From NCBI GenBank assembly GCA_026414265.1, contig JAOAJI010000009.1, positions 1 through 40,946 of the forward strand: a stretch of 40,946 bases of DNA, given 5' to 3'. The translations under genes and the position numbers were made by a program. Every line of letters begins with the position of its first letter. Position 1 is the first letter of the stretch. The DNA is from Microcaldota archaeon. Its GTDB lineage: Archaea; Micrarchaeota; Micrarchaeia; Anstonellales; SKW190. The notes under the pieces were generated by a model. That model was not told the origin of the DNA, did not search any database, and was given only the letters and a program-made list of their open reading frames with translations. Positions 1 to 8,211 of the stretch are shown here, one piece after another.

Positions 1-2
1 CT

Positions 3-1019
3 GATACAAGATTGGGTTTTCATTATGTGAATAAGATATTAAGAGCAACTCAAGTTGATGATAGAGAAAGAGGTATTTCATTATACTATCAAAAAATTTT
101 TGGTAATGAAGAAGACCAACATCTCACTGAAGATGTAGATAAAAACTTACCTTTACAAATTAGAGTAACATTAGCAAAGTATTTAATTCAGTCATTAAAC
201 TTTGAGAACGATGCTCCGCTTCAAAACAGAAAAGCAATAAACCAAGCCATCAATATCGTTGCACGCTACTTAAGCTTAGATGAACAGTTGATCCAAATTC
301 TATCAAAAACTTTAATTCTCAGTATAGAACCTCACTCAGTGTACAACGGGTTACTTGCTCTTTCTTCATCAAGAAATTATTTGAGTGAAAAAAAATTTAA
401 GAATATGATATATAGGATTAGATATGACTTGGCTTATGCAAGTGGACGAAGGGATGTACCATATATAAATTCTCAAATCAGTACAAAGTGTGTCAGCTTA
501 CTTTACAATCTCAGTGAAAATTCTGCTATGGATGCTATAACTATGATGTTTTTTCATAGATCAACAAGTTTTAGAAAATTCCTGGGTTGGATAGATGCAT
601 TACATAAACTGATTAATCATTATGAGAGCGACTATTTAGTCAAAAATAATGGATTGTATTTGAACATGCTAAACGAATTACAAAATGAGTTGCTAGTCAT
701 GTATGAGTTTTTGTATCCATCGCTTAGAAATAATAACTATAATAATGAGTTAATTTTGGCTAGCTTAGATTACATAAACAAGGATTCTTTTTTACTTGAA
801 ATAAAAAAGAATAAAGAATGCGATAAAGGAAATTTCAACGAATCCACGTGCAGTAATTACCTGACCATGTGTCATATAAATGAAGGAATCATCTACATTG
901 AAGAGATTAAGTCAATGACTGAAAGATTTCACAAGTTCAGATTACACTTAAAAAGAGTAGCTAGACAAAAAAACATAGCTACTAGCTCCAGTTTTAAGAA
1001 TAATAAACAAACTAAGTAA
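3..1019 (+). CDS. Unknown protein, 5' end outside the window
   Basis: The reading frame is open to the left edge (codons GAT ACA AGA precede the first possible TTG start), so the N-terminus is probably missing. At least 338 residues are visible. I do not recognise the family. The protein is predicted to be mostly helical, is rich in Leu, Asn, Tyr and Lys, and ends in a basic tail (about residues 305-335, with RLHLKRVARQK). There are no obvious transmembrane segments or catalytic motifs. Three cysteines lie close together near the C-terminal third (ECDK, STCSNY, MCHI), which could be a metal site or chance. It converges on ribA with only 17 bases between the stops. That the ORF is real is supported by its length in an AT-rich sequence; function is unknown. 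Confidence 0.75.
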   Translation, partial: DTRLGFHYVNKILRATQVDDRERGISLYYQKIFGNEEDQHLTEDVDKNLPLQIRVTLAKYLIQSLNFENDAPLQNRKAINQAINIVARYLSLDEQLIQILSKTLILSIEPHSVYNGLLALSSSRNYLSEKKFKNMIYRIRYDLAYASGRRDVPYINSQISTKCVSLLYNLSENSAMDAITMMFFHRSTSFRKFLGWIDALHKLINHYESDYLVKNNGLYLNMLNELQNELLVMYEFLYPSLRNNNYNNELILASLDYINKDSFLLEIKKNKECDKGNFNESTCSNYLTMCHINEGIIYIEEIKSMTERFHKFRLHLKRVARQKNIATSSSFKNNKQTK

Positions 1020-1036
1020 TCACGGTATTAACGATA

Positions 1037-1633
1037 TCATTCTTTATCGCTATTAATAATATGACCTAATTTGTCTTCTTTAGTTTTTAAATAGTGCTGG
1101 TTAAATCTATTAGGTCTAATTAAACAAGGTATCCTTTGACTGACTTTTATTCCATGAGCCTCTAAATCAGCAATTTTTTTTGGATTATTTGTTATCAATC
1201 GTATTGAAGTAATACTAAAATACTTTAAAATCTCAGCAGCTATCTTGAAATCTCTTAGATCTGCATCAAAACCTAATTTTTTGTTAGCTTCAACAGTATC
1301 ATACCCTTCTTCCTGAAGAGAATATGCCTTTATCTTATTTCCTAAACCAATACCCCTGCCTTCCTGTGCGAGATATATAATTATCCCTCTCCTTTCTTTG
1401 TTGATTAACTGAAATGCCTTTTTAAGTTGTGGACCACAATCGCATCTGTAAGAGCCAAATACGTCTCCTGTCTTACATTCTGAGTGAATTCTAACTAAAC
1501 AATTATCGAGTTTTTTGAAATCACCTTTAACAAGAACTGCATGCTCCCTACAAGTGTCTTCTTCTATAAATACATATATCCTGAATTTACCAAATTTTGT
1601 AGTTAGTGAAGCTTCTGAATAAGGTTTAATCAT
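1037..1633 (-). CDS. ribA: GTP cyclohydrolase II (RibA)
   Basis: Catalyses opening of the GTP imidazole ring to the pyrimidine diamine that starts riboflavin synthesis. Starting at the ATG at 1633, which has a GTGAT motif just upstream, the protein has 198 residues, close to the 196 of the E. coli enzyme. The zinc cysteines fall at 53, 64 and 66 (HSECKTGDVFGSYRCDCG), one residue from the E. coli positions 54, 65 and 67. The GTP-binding stretch QEGRGIGL, the catalytic Tyr in KIKAYSLQEEG (Tyr104) and the Arg of DLRDF (Arg127) are all present. Archaea more usually open GTP with the unrelated ArfA, so this bacterial-type stand-alone enzyme may be an old transfer (inference). A GTG nine bases upstream (1642) is a possible alternative start. 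Family assignment is secure. Confidence 0.95.
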   Translation of the reverse strand: MIKPYSEASLTTKFGKFRIYVFIEEDTCREHAVLVKGDFKKLDNCLVRIHSECKTGDVFGSYRCDCGPQLKKAFQLINKERRGIIIYLAQEGRGIGLGNKIKAYSLQEEGYDTVEANKKLGFDADLRDFKIAAEILKYFSITSIRLITNNPKKIADLEAHGIKVSQRIPCLIRPNRFNQHYLKTKEDKLGHIINSDKE

Positions 1634-1766
1634 AGAAATCACAAAATTAAATTTCGATTTTAATTTAATATCACTAATTTATAAAATCGTACTAAAAAAA
1701 TTAGCATAATAGCAAATTATTTAAATCTCAGTAGTGTTTATGTATTGTAGCCTAGAACGTGATAGA

Positions 1767-4700
1767 ATGTTAGATAAAATTCTCCTAATAAACAATAAAG
1801 ATCTGCTTCAATTACTTCAAACTAAAAGGCAAGAATTAATTTATTCGGTATTACTAGAGATGACTCGAGGAGATCTACTTCCAATACAACAAAATGACCA
1901 AAAACAAATAGATAAACTAAATGACATCAAAAAAACTAAAGAAATTTTAGTTAGATTTGCAGAGCAATTTAATTTAGATCTGAAAGCTTTCAATTATTTG
2001 ACACAAAAAAAATCATTTTTTACCTTGTTGAATATTGAATTAAGTCATGCTGAGGTTTTGAGAGAAGATCCGTGGCTTTCCTTTAAAACGTTATTGTTCA
2101 ATAGCGTTATGTTTTTGATTTCATATTATCTCTTTTCAAGAACAGTGGAGAATATTAATTATTCTGCAGAATATAAAGAAAAGATAAATGACAATGATTA
2201 TGCTGAATGGATTGCAAAGAAAAAAGACCTTATATGGAATTGCTACTTTCATAACAGTTATGAAAATAATCCTTATCTTGAACCATTTGCAATATCCAAG
2301 TTAACAAAATTTAACAAAGGCTTTTACGAATATTGGATTAATTATTTCAGCAATGATGAAGATTTTTATCAGACTTTACCTAAACTAAAAGAAACTATTA
2401 ATGATATAGCCCCTCTCGAATATTCAGAACTCAAAAAATTCATAGTACCTGAAAAACCTATAGACGAGATCCATAAAGAAGCAATTAAAGAATCTATTAT
2501 TCAACATAACCAAGAAAAATATGGTCATGAAAAAAACTTTTTAGAAAAGCAAGATACCAGAAAACTAGAAGATATTCAAGATATTTATCATCATAATCAA
2601 AGCAAAGACATACATTCTGAAAATAGCATATTTTTGGAATTTAATGACCATGATGAACCAGATAAACAACCAGTTGAAAATGAAAACATCAATAATAATG
2701 ATTTTAAAAAAGTCTCTGAATCCACTAACAATATCATAAAAGAAGGTGCTGAAAAATACGAAGTTCCTTCTGTTAAAATCAATGAAAATGTTATTATAAA
2801 CAAAATAAAAGCAGACTTACAACTTCAAGGTTACTGTGTTTTAGAAAAACAATATTACATAATTAATAGAAACGAGTTAATAAACAAAATTAACGAAAAC
2901 ATACAAGCTAAAGATCATCTTGAGATAAATGATCTACAGATTAATCAAAAAGATTATTTGTATATAACATACAAGCCCAGCTTTATAATAAATGAAATAG
3001 AATCTTTGATTTTAACCGAAAACTATGTCAAAATAGTTGTAATAAAAGACAACAACGTAACTTTATTTGCATATCTAAAAAATTCTCAAGCTCAGAAAAA
3101 TGGAGTGATAAGCAACGAAGTTCTAACTACTCTAAACAGGATCATTGACATGTCATTAAATAATGACTGCACATTAGAAATCGTTTTCTATGACAATGAT
3201 CTGTTGTTGGATTTAACCAACGATCTGGAGAATAGAGAAATTCAATTTTCATTAATAGACAACCAAGAAGCATTAAGTCTATTGATCAAAAAAAGAAAAG
3301 AAAATGAAGATACACTTGAATTACAAAAAACATATGTTATTACCTACGATAATGAATCAAATGCATATACTATTCTTGAAATGAATGATAACTCAATACT
3401 TGTCGCAAAGAAATCAATTTCAGAACTTGTAAATGAATTGCTTGCCTTGATCAAAAATGAAACAGACGTAATAAAGATCTCTATTAATTTAGAGGATAGC
3501 AAATTGAATGAAATATTAAGTACTATTGATAAAAACCTATCTAATTATCCAGGGATATTTTTTTCAAAGCTTCAAGATAAACAAAGCACAACTCTCTTCG
3601 TCTATAACATAGAAAAAGTAGTAGAAGAAATAAAAAAAGATATAACCAATCAAATCAAGTCAAAAATAGACACACAAATAATTGATTTTGTAAATGTCTA
3701 TCAATATTATTCAAATGCAAAAAACAGAGAAGAAGTATATTATCGTGATCTTATAAATATTTATCAAATCGTAAAAAATCACATGGATATTAAGATTAAT
3801 AAAATAAACTTAAGCATGGATAATCTGAACGAGATCAAAGATAAAGAGAATAAATTACAAGGTTATTATCAGCAAGAAAATGTAATCCAACCTGAAGAAC
3901 ATGATGTACTGACTAAAGAAAAACAAGACAACATTATCAAGACCGATATAACTGTTCAGGAATCTTCACACCAGATAGTAGATAATGATTACATAGACAC
4001 TCTAGAAGAATCAATACAACAACAGACCACAAGCGAAAATAAAAATATAGGATTAAACCAAATACAACCTAATACTATTAAGTCTCATGAAGAAGATAAA
4101 CCTGTTGCAGACAAAAAAGAATTTTATAACATAAAAGATATCAGCATGAAAAATGTCAAATCAGATACAAATGAACAAATTACTAAAAAAGAAGAATTAA
4201 ATGACGATAAACTTAATGAAATATTTGATAAGATGATTGATTTATCAATAAGCGACAATAAAAACGATACTTTTGTAGATTTAAATGAGAAAGAAGAGAA
4301 TAAACCACAACTTTATGATTCTACTAAATTTTCAACAACTGTTGACTTGATTAATTTCCAAAAGCCATTAACCAGTAGCAATGAAGAAAAATCAAGTAAC
4401 GTTACTGATAACATAATAGATAAGCTAATTGAAGAAATTACTCGCGAAGCAGAGATCAAAACAAATCAAAATAAGTTAGAAGAAAAAGAAGATAGTAAAA
4501 TACCCAATGACCTAAAAACAATAGCAGATACAACAAACATTTTACTATCAAAATCTCAGCCAATATCTCAAACTAACTTAATTTCATCTGAATTAAGTAA
4601 GGAAGAAAGACAAGATGTACCAAAAGAATCTAAAATAGAAAGCCTACTCAAAAGTGAACTCGAAAAAATTGATAAATTTGAAACAAAGTCTAATGAATTA

Positions 4701-5384
4701 ATAGATACAAAAGAAAGACTTGATAAAGAAATAAATGAACAATTGAAACACGATACTTTAGATCTAACAAATAAGCAAGAAAATCAAACCCAGAGCAAGC
4801 AAGAAAAAGAGCCACAAAAACAAGAAACAGAAAAAAAGAATACAGAACTTAAAGAGCAGTTTATCGTAACTAAAGTTGATAAAAAATTTAGACCTAAAAT
4901 AATTGGACAACTTAATTATTTATTCAGTGACAATGACTGTATTATTGATATCAGAAAAAGTGTAGATGGAAAAACACTAAAAATAACTATGAGTATAAAA
5001 GATTTGGCATTAAATAACGACTATCAAAAAGATGAACTTGAACATCTATTCAAGATTGTTGTTGACAATGTACAATACTATTGGAATTTATCAGATAAAA
5101 AAATGTCAATACCTGAACTGAACATCGATATTAATCCAAAATCGTTTATGATTGCGATGCCAGGAAGCAGGTATGTATCAGAATATTCCATAGACAATAT
5201 CGCAGAGGACGCTGTTTACATGTTCTCAGCACTAATGATGCTCGTAACGGATATATTATATAGTAGTGACCAAGAAATTCAAGAATTAATAGAATCAAGT
5301 AATTCCTCAATAAAATTAAATGAACTGAAATCAAGCTTAGAACCTCTCTTAAAAAAAGTGTTTACTAATATATTTGATATCTAA
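1767..5384 (+). CDS. Giant acidic disordered protein with a possible GS-like C-terminal domain
   Basis: About 1,205 residues from the ATG at 1767, chosen because GTGAT stands at 1759-1763; GTG 1734 and ATG 1740 are in-frame alternatives giving up to 1,216 residues. The residue numbers below count from 1734. Residues 1-260 look helical with hydrophobic patches. 260-350 and about 740-1040 are low complexity, rich in Glu, Lys, Asp, Asn and Gln, and probably disordered or coiled coil. 350-720 looks folded but is unrecognised. The last 174 residues look folded again: DGKTLKITMS, then helices, then FMIAMP, then a hydrophobic helix, in the same order as QGNTLRITIS, FINLP and NAIAAVLLAGFDG in the next gene, which is a glutamine-synthetase homologue. 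I infer a very diverged GS C-terminal domain. No signal peptide; probably cytoplasmic. Function unknown. The next gene is 59 bases downstream on the same strand. Confidence 0.8.
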   Translation: MLDKILLINNKDLLQLLQTKRQELIYSVLLEMTRGDLLPIQQNDQKQIDKLNDIKKTKEILVRFAEQFNLDLKAFNYLTQKKSFFTLLNIELSHAEVLREDPWLSFKTLLFNSVMFLISYYLFSRTVENINYSAEYKEKINDNDYAEWIAKKKDLIWNCYFHNSYENNPYLEPFAISKLTKFNKGFYEYWINYFSNDEDFYQTLPKLKETINDIAPLEYSELKKFIVPEKPIDEIHKEAIKESIIQHNQEKYGHEKNFLEKQDTRKLEDIQDIYHHNQSKDIHSENSIFLEFNDHDEPDKQPVENENINNNDFKKVSESTNNIIKEGAEKYEVPSVKINENVIINKIKADLQLQGYCVLEKQYYIINRNELINKINENIQAKDHLEINDLQINQKDYLYITYKPSFIINEIESLILTENYVKIVVIKDNNVTLFAYLKNSQAQKNGVISNEVLTTLNRIIDMSLNNDCTLEIVFYDNDLLLDLTNDLENREIQFSLIDNQEALSLLIKKRKENEDTLELQKTYVITYDNESNAYTILEMNDNSILVAKKSISELVNELLALIKNETDVIKISINLEDSKLNEILSTIDKNLSNYPGIFFSKLQDKQSTTLFVYNIEKVVEEIKKDITNQIKSKIDTQIIDFVNVYQYYSNAKNREEVYYRDLINIYQIVKNHMDIKINKINLSMDNLNEIKDKENKLQGYYQQENVIQPEEHDVLTKEKQDNIIKTDITVQESSHQIVDNDYIDTLEESIQQQTTSENKNIGLNQIQPNTIKSHEEDKPVADKKEFYNIKDISMKNVKSDTNEQITKKEELNDDKLNEIFDKMIDLSISDNKNDTFVDLNEKEENKPQLYDSTKFSTTVDLINFQKPLTSSNEEKSSNVTDNIIDKLIEEITREAEIKTNQNKLEEKEDSKIPNDLKTIADTTNILLSKSQPISQTNLISSELSKEERQDVPKESKIESLLKSELEKIDKFETKSNELIDTKERLDKEINEQLKHDTLDLTNKQENQTQSKQEKEPQKQETEKKNTELKEQFIVTKVDKKFRPKIIGQLNYLFSDNDCIIDIRKSVDGKTLKITMSIKDLALNNDYQKDELEHLFKIVVDNVQYYWNLSDKKMSIPELNIDINPKSFMIAMPGSRYVSEYSIDNIAEDAVYMFSALMMLVTDILYSSDQEIQELIESSNSSIKLNELKSSLEPLLKKVFTNIFDI

Positions 5385-5443
5385 AGCTTGCGTAACTATA
5401 AATATCTCGAAAGTTAAATTTTATAAGACTCAAGGTGATTGAT

Positions 5444-6751
5444 ATGGAGATAGATACTATATTAGGAAAAATAGAAGAAAATAAATTACGCTGGATTCTT
5501 TTACAGTATGTATCTTTAGAAGGCACTATACATACTGTTCATGTAAACGCAATACAGTTCAATAGAGAAAGTTTTGAAAGAGGATACTCGATTATCGATC
5601 CAAGTGAATTCGGGAACGGCAAAGAAATAACCATAGTACCTGAACCTACTACATACTCATTGTTACCATGGGCAGAAGGAATAGGAAGATTCATATGTTA
5701 CGAAAAAGACAATTATTCTACAGACAACAGAAATATTTTAAATAAATGCTCTGATTTACTTGAAAAAGAAGAATTCATACCTTATGTTGGAGCTAGTCTA
5801 GATTTCATGCTTTTGGAAAATTTAAATTTTTCAGAGATGGATAGGTCTTTTTCTTTTACTGCAGACTCAATTGAAGCTAATAACCCAAATTCACCTCAGC
5901 CTTATTCAATTAATGATAAAAATTCTCTTAATGCCTCTGCTCCAGAAGATAAATCGGAAGCGATAAGACTTCAAATAACAGATAGCCTGGAACAGTTCTT
6001 TAATGTGACTGTAGAAAAACATTACCACGCCAAAGGAATCGCTAAAAATTGTATTGTCCTTGGTCATAGAAAACCATTAAATATGGCAGACAACGTTATC
6101 ACTTCAAAATATGCTTGCAAGAACATAGCAATTCTAAATAATAAAATTTGTAGTTTTATGCCTAAAATTCTAAAAGATGTTCAAGGGAATACGCTTAGAA
6201 TAACTATAAGTCTGTTCAAAAAAGATACAAATATTTTTGCTAAAAATCAAGAGATACTGGAATACTTTATCAGTGGACTGATTGACCATATCAAAAGTGT
6301 TTTTGCTTTTACAAATCCTACGGTTAATTCATATAAAAGAATAAAGTTTGACAAGATTTCATTCAACATACAAGAAAGAAATAAAAATGCATTTATCAAT
6401 TTACCAACCTTCTACCAAGACAGAGAAGTAAGATTAGAATTAAATTTTCCTGATACCTCTGCTAATCCATATAATGCAATTGCAGCTGTACTATTAGCAG
6501 GATTTGATGGAATCAAAAGAAAAAAAAGGCACATGTCATTCAATAAAGGTAAGATAGAGGTAAACAAAGAACCTGAAATACCGAATACTCTTAATTCTGC
6601 TATCGAAGAGCTTATTAACGATAACAATTACCTTAAACCTGTGTTTTCCAAAGAATACCTAGAATATTACGTAGAATATAAATCACAAGAGATAAAAAAT
6701 AGCCTTAATGACATCAATAATTCAGATTATAAAATGTACCTCAAACTCTAA
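5444..6751 (+). CDS. Glutamine synthetase-fold protein lacking catalytic residues (pseudoenzyme)
   Basis: The protein has 435 residues from the ATG at 5444, which has AAGGTGAT four bases upstream; the GTG at 5435 lies inside that ribosome site. Residues below are counted from 5435. Clear type I GS signatures survive: ADNVITSKYACKNIA (218-232), FMPK (241-244), AFTNPTVNSYKR (291-302), and RLELNFPDTSANPYNAIAAV (333-352). The active site is gone. The metal-binding ExE strand reads ASLDFML (120-126). The HEV..GQNEV segment reads HYHAKGIAKNCIV, so both Glu are replaced, by His198 and Cys206. The GSGMHxH ATP/metal loop reads QGNTLRITIS. RNRSA reads RNKNA, and the last Arg of RxExR is Asn337. A short polar linker (about 140-175) replaces part of the usual insert. 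It therefore cannot be an ordinary glutamine synthetase. A structural or regulatory role is inferred, as in the known non-catalytic GS relative lengsin. Confidence 0.88.
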   Translation: MEIDTILGKIEENKLRWILLQYVSLEGTIHTVHVNAIQFNRESFERGYSIIDPSEFGNGKEITIVPEPTTYSLLPWAEGIGRFICYEKDNYSTDNRNILNKCSDLLEKEEFIPYVGASLDFMLLENLNFSEMDRSFSFTADSIEANNPNSPQPYSINDKNSLNASAPEDKSEAIRLQITDSLEQFFNVTVEKHYHAKGIAKNCIVLGHRKPLNMADNVITSKYACKNIAILNNKICSFMPKILKDVQGNTLRITISLFKKDTNIFAKNQEILEYFISGLIDHIKSVFAFTNPTVNSYKRIKFDKISFNIQERNKNAFINLPTFYQDREVRLELNFPDTSANPYNAIAAVLLAGFDGIKRKKRHMSFNKGKIEVNKEPEIPNTLNSAIEELINDNNYLKPVFSKEYLEYYVEYKSQEIKNSLNDINNSDYKMYLKL

Positions 6752-6784
6752 ACTCATAACTTATAATATAATAAGGATGATAAG

Positions 6785-8173
6785 ATGCTCTTTGGAACAA
6801 ATGGAATACGTGGAAAATTAAATGAACTTGATAGTGGACTTGTATTTAATGTATGCTATGCTTTTGCAAAGTGGACTTATAAGAAAACTAAAAAAGACTC
6901 TGTAAGAATAGCAGTTGCAAAAGACATGCGTTTAACTGGTGACTTCTACAAGAGTATTGCTATCGCAGGACTACTCTATGGTGAAGCAGAAGTCATAGAT
7001 ATTGGAATTACTACTTCCCCAACAGCTGAATACTATCTACATTCAAAAAAATTAGATGGCCTTGTTATCATAACAGCCAGCCATAACCCGCCAGAATACA
7101 ATGCATTAAAATTTGTCGACTATCAAGGAATCCCGATATCACCAGAAAAAGGATTGGAAATAGAATCTGAAATGAAAGACATAAGAAGTGATTGGAAAAA
7201 GATAAGGCAAATATATCAAGACTCCAACGCCAATCTAATTCATGCAAATGCTATTCTAAATGACGTCTGTGTTAATTTAGATAAAAACTTCTTGAGTATG
7301 AATAAAACAGTTTTTTTTGACCCTGGTAATGGTACCTCTGCTCTAATCATCCCACATCTGATGAATTCACTCAACATTAAAACGATTTCAATAAATGCAC
7401 ATTTAGATGGTACATTTCCTGGTAGGATGAGCGAACCGACTGCAAATAACTTGAAACAAACTTTAGAATTTGCAAAGTCTGTTAAATACGATTACGGGAT
7501 AGCTCTCGACGGAGATGCAGATAGACTAATAATGATCGACGAAAAGAGTAATTTTATTTCAGGCGACAAAGTGTGTGCTCTAGGTGCAATCCACACATTG
7601 TCAAGGAAAAAAGGAAATGTTGTAACAACTGTGGCAACAAGTAATGTCCTTCGTGATGTTGTTAATGAATACGGTGGAAAATTAATTTATACGAAAGTTG
7701 GCGCACCATATATCGTTGAAAAAGTAATAGAAACAAACTCAGTGTTTGCAGGCGAAGAAGTTGGAGGGCTCATTAATCCTACTTTCTCATTAGCCAAAGA
7801 TGGTCCATATTGGTGCATAAAAATACTTGAGTTGTTTCAGGACTATTACTTAAAAGGAAAAAAATTTTCAGACATGGTTGATGAACTTCTTCCAAAATAT
7901 TATAATGAAAAACTTAAAACTTATTGTAAGCATTCTGCTAAAAAAGAAGTAATGAAAAAAGTGATCAATGAATTAGAAAAAGAAACCACTTCTATAATTG
8001 CTATAGACGGCGTAAGAGCTGATTTAAACGAAAATGAATGGGTCTTAATTAGAGCTTCTGGCACTGAAGAATTCATAAGAGTTTTTGCTGAAGCAAAGAC
8101 ACAGGAAAAAGCTACATCTCTTGCAAAAAATTATCTTAAATTAGTAGAAAATATAATATCAAAATACAGTTAG
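6785..8173 (+). CDS. glmM: Phosphohexomutase, phosphoglucosamine/phosphomannomutase family
   Basis: Alpha-D-phosphohexomutase that moves phosphate between C1 and C6 of a hexose or hexosamine phosphate, feeding nucleotide-sugar synthesis. All four family motifs are intact: the phosphoserine loop TASHNPPEYN (Ser99), the Mg2+ loop DGDADR (242-247), the sugar-binding loop GEEVGG (323-328) and the phosphate-binding RASGTEEFIR near the C-terminus (about 423-432). The 462-residue length is normal. In archaea this family includes GlmM and ManB/Pgm, and substrate cannot be decided from motifs, so the symbol is provisional. The ATG at 6785 follows AAGGATGAT. The gene is 33 bases after the GS-like gene and 38 bases before the P-type ATPase, all on the plus strand, and may be co-transcribed. 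The product would support glycosylation of the surface proteins (inference). Confidence 0.9.
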   Translation: MLFGTNGIRGKLNELDSGLVFNVCYAFAKWTYKKTKKDSVRIAVAKDMRLTGDFYKSIAIAGLLYGEAEVIDIGITTSPTAEYYLHSKKLDGLVIITASHNPPEYNALKFVDYQGIPISPEKGLEIESEMKDIRSDWKKIRQIYQDSNANLIHANAILNDVCVNLDKNFLSMNKTVFFDPGNGTSALIIPHLMNSLNIKTISINAHLDGTFPGRMSEPTANNLKQTLEFAKSVKYDYGIALDGDADRLIMIDEKSNFISGDKVCALGAIHTLSRKKGNVVTTVATSNVLRDVVNEYGGKLIYTKVGAPYIVEKVIETNSVFAGEEVGGLINPTFSLAKDGPYWCIKILELFQDYYLKGKKFSDMVDELLPKYYNEKLKTYCKHSAKKEVMKKVINELEKETTSIIAIDGVRADLNENEWVLIRASGTEEFIRVFAEAKTQEKATSLAKNYLKLVENIISKYS

Positions 8174-8211
8174 CCCTGTGAAAATGGCAACAATTCTTCG
8201 ACTGATCTAAA

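Noticed and set aside
5444-6751. Annotation as ordinary glutamine synthetase (glnA)
   Set aside because: Overall similarity would suggest it, but both metal-binding Glu, the ExE pair and the His loop are absent, so the enzymatic name would be misleading.
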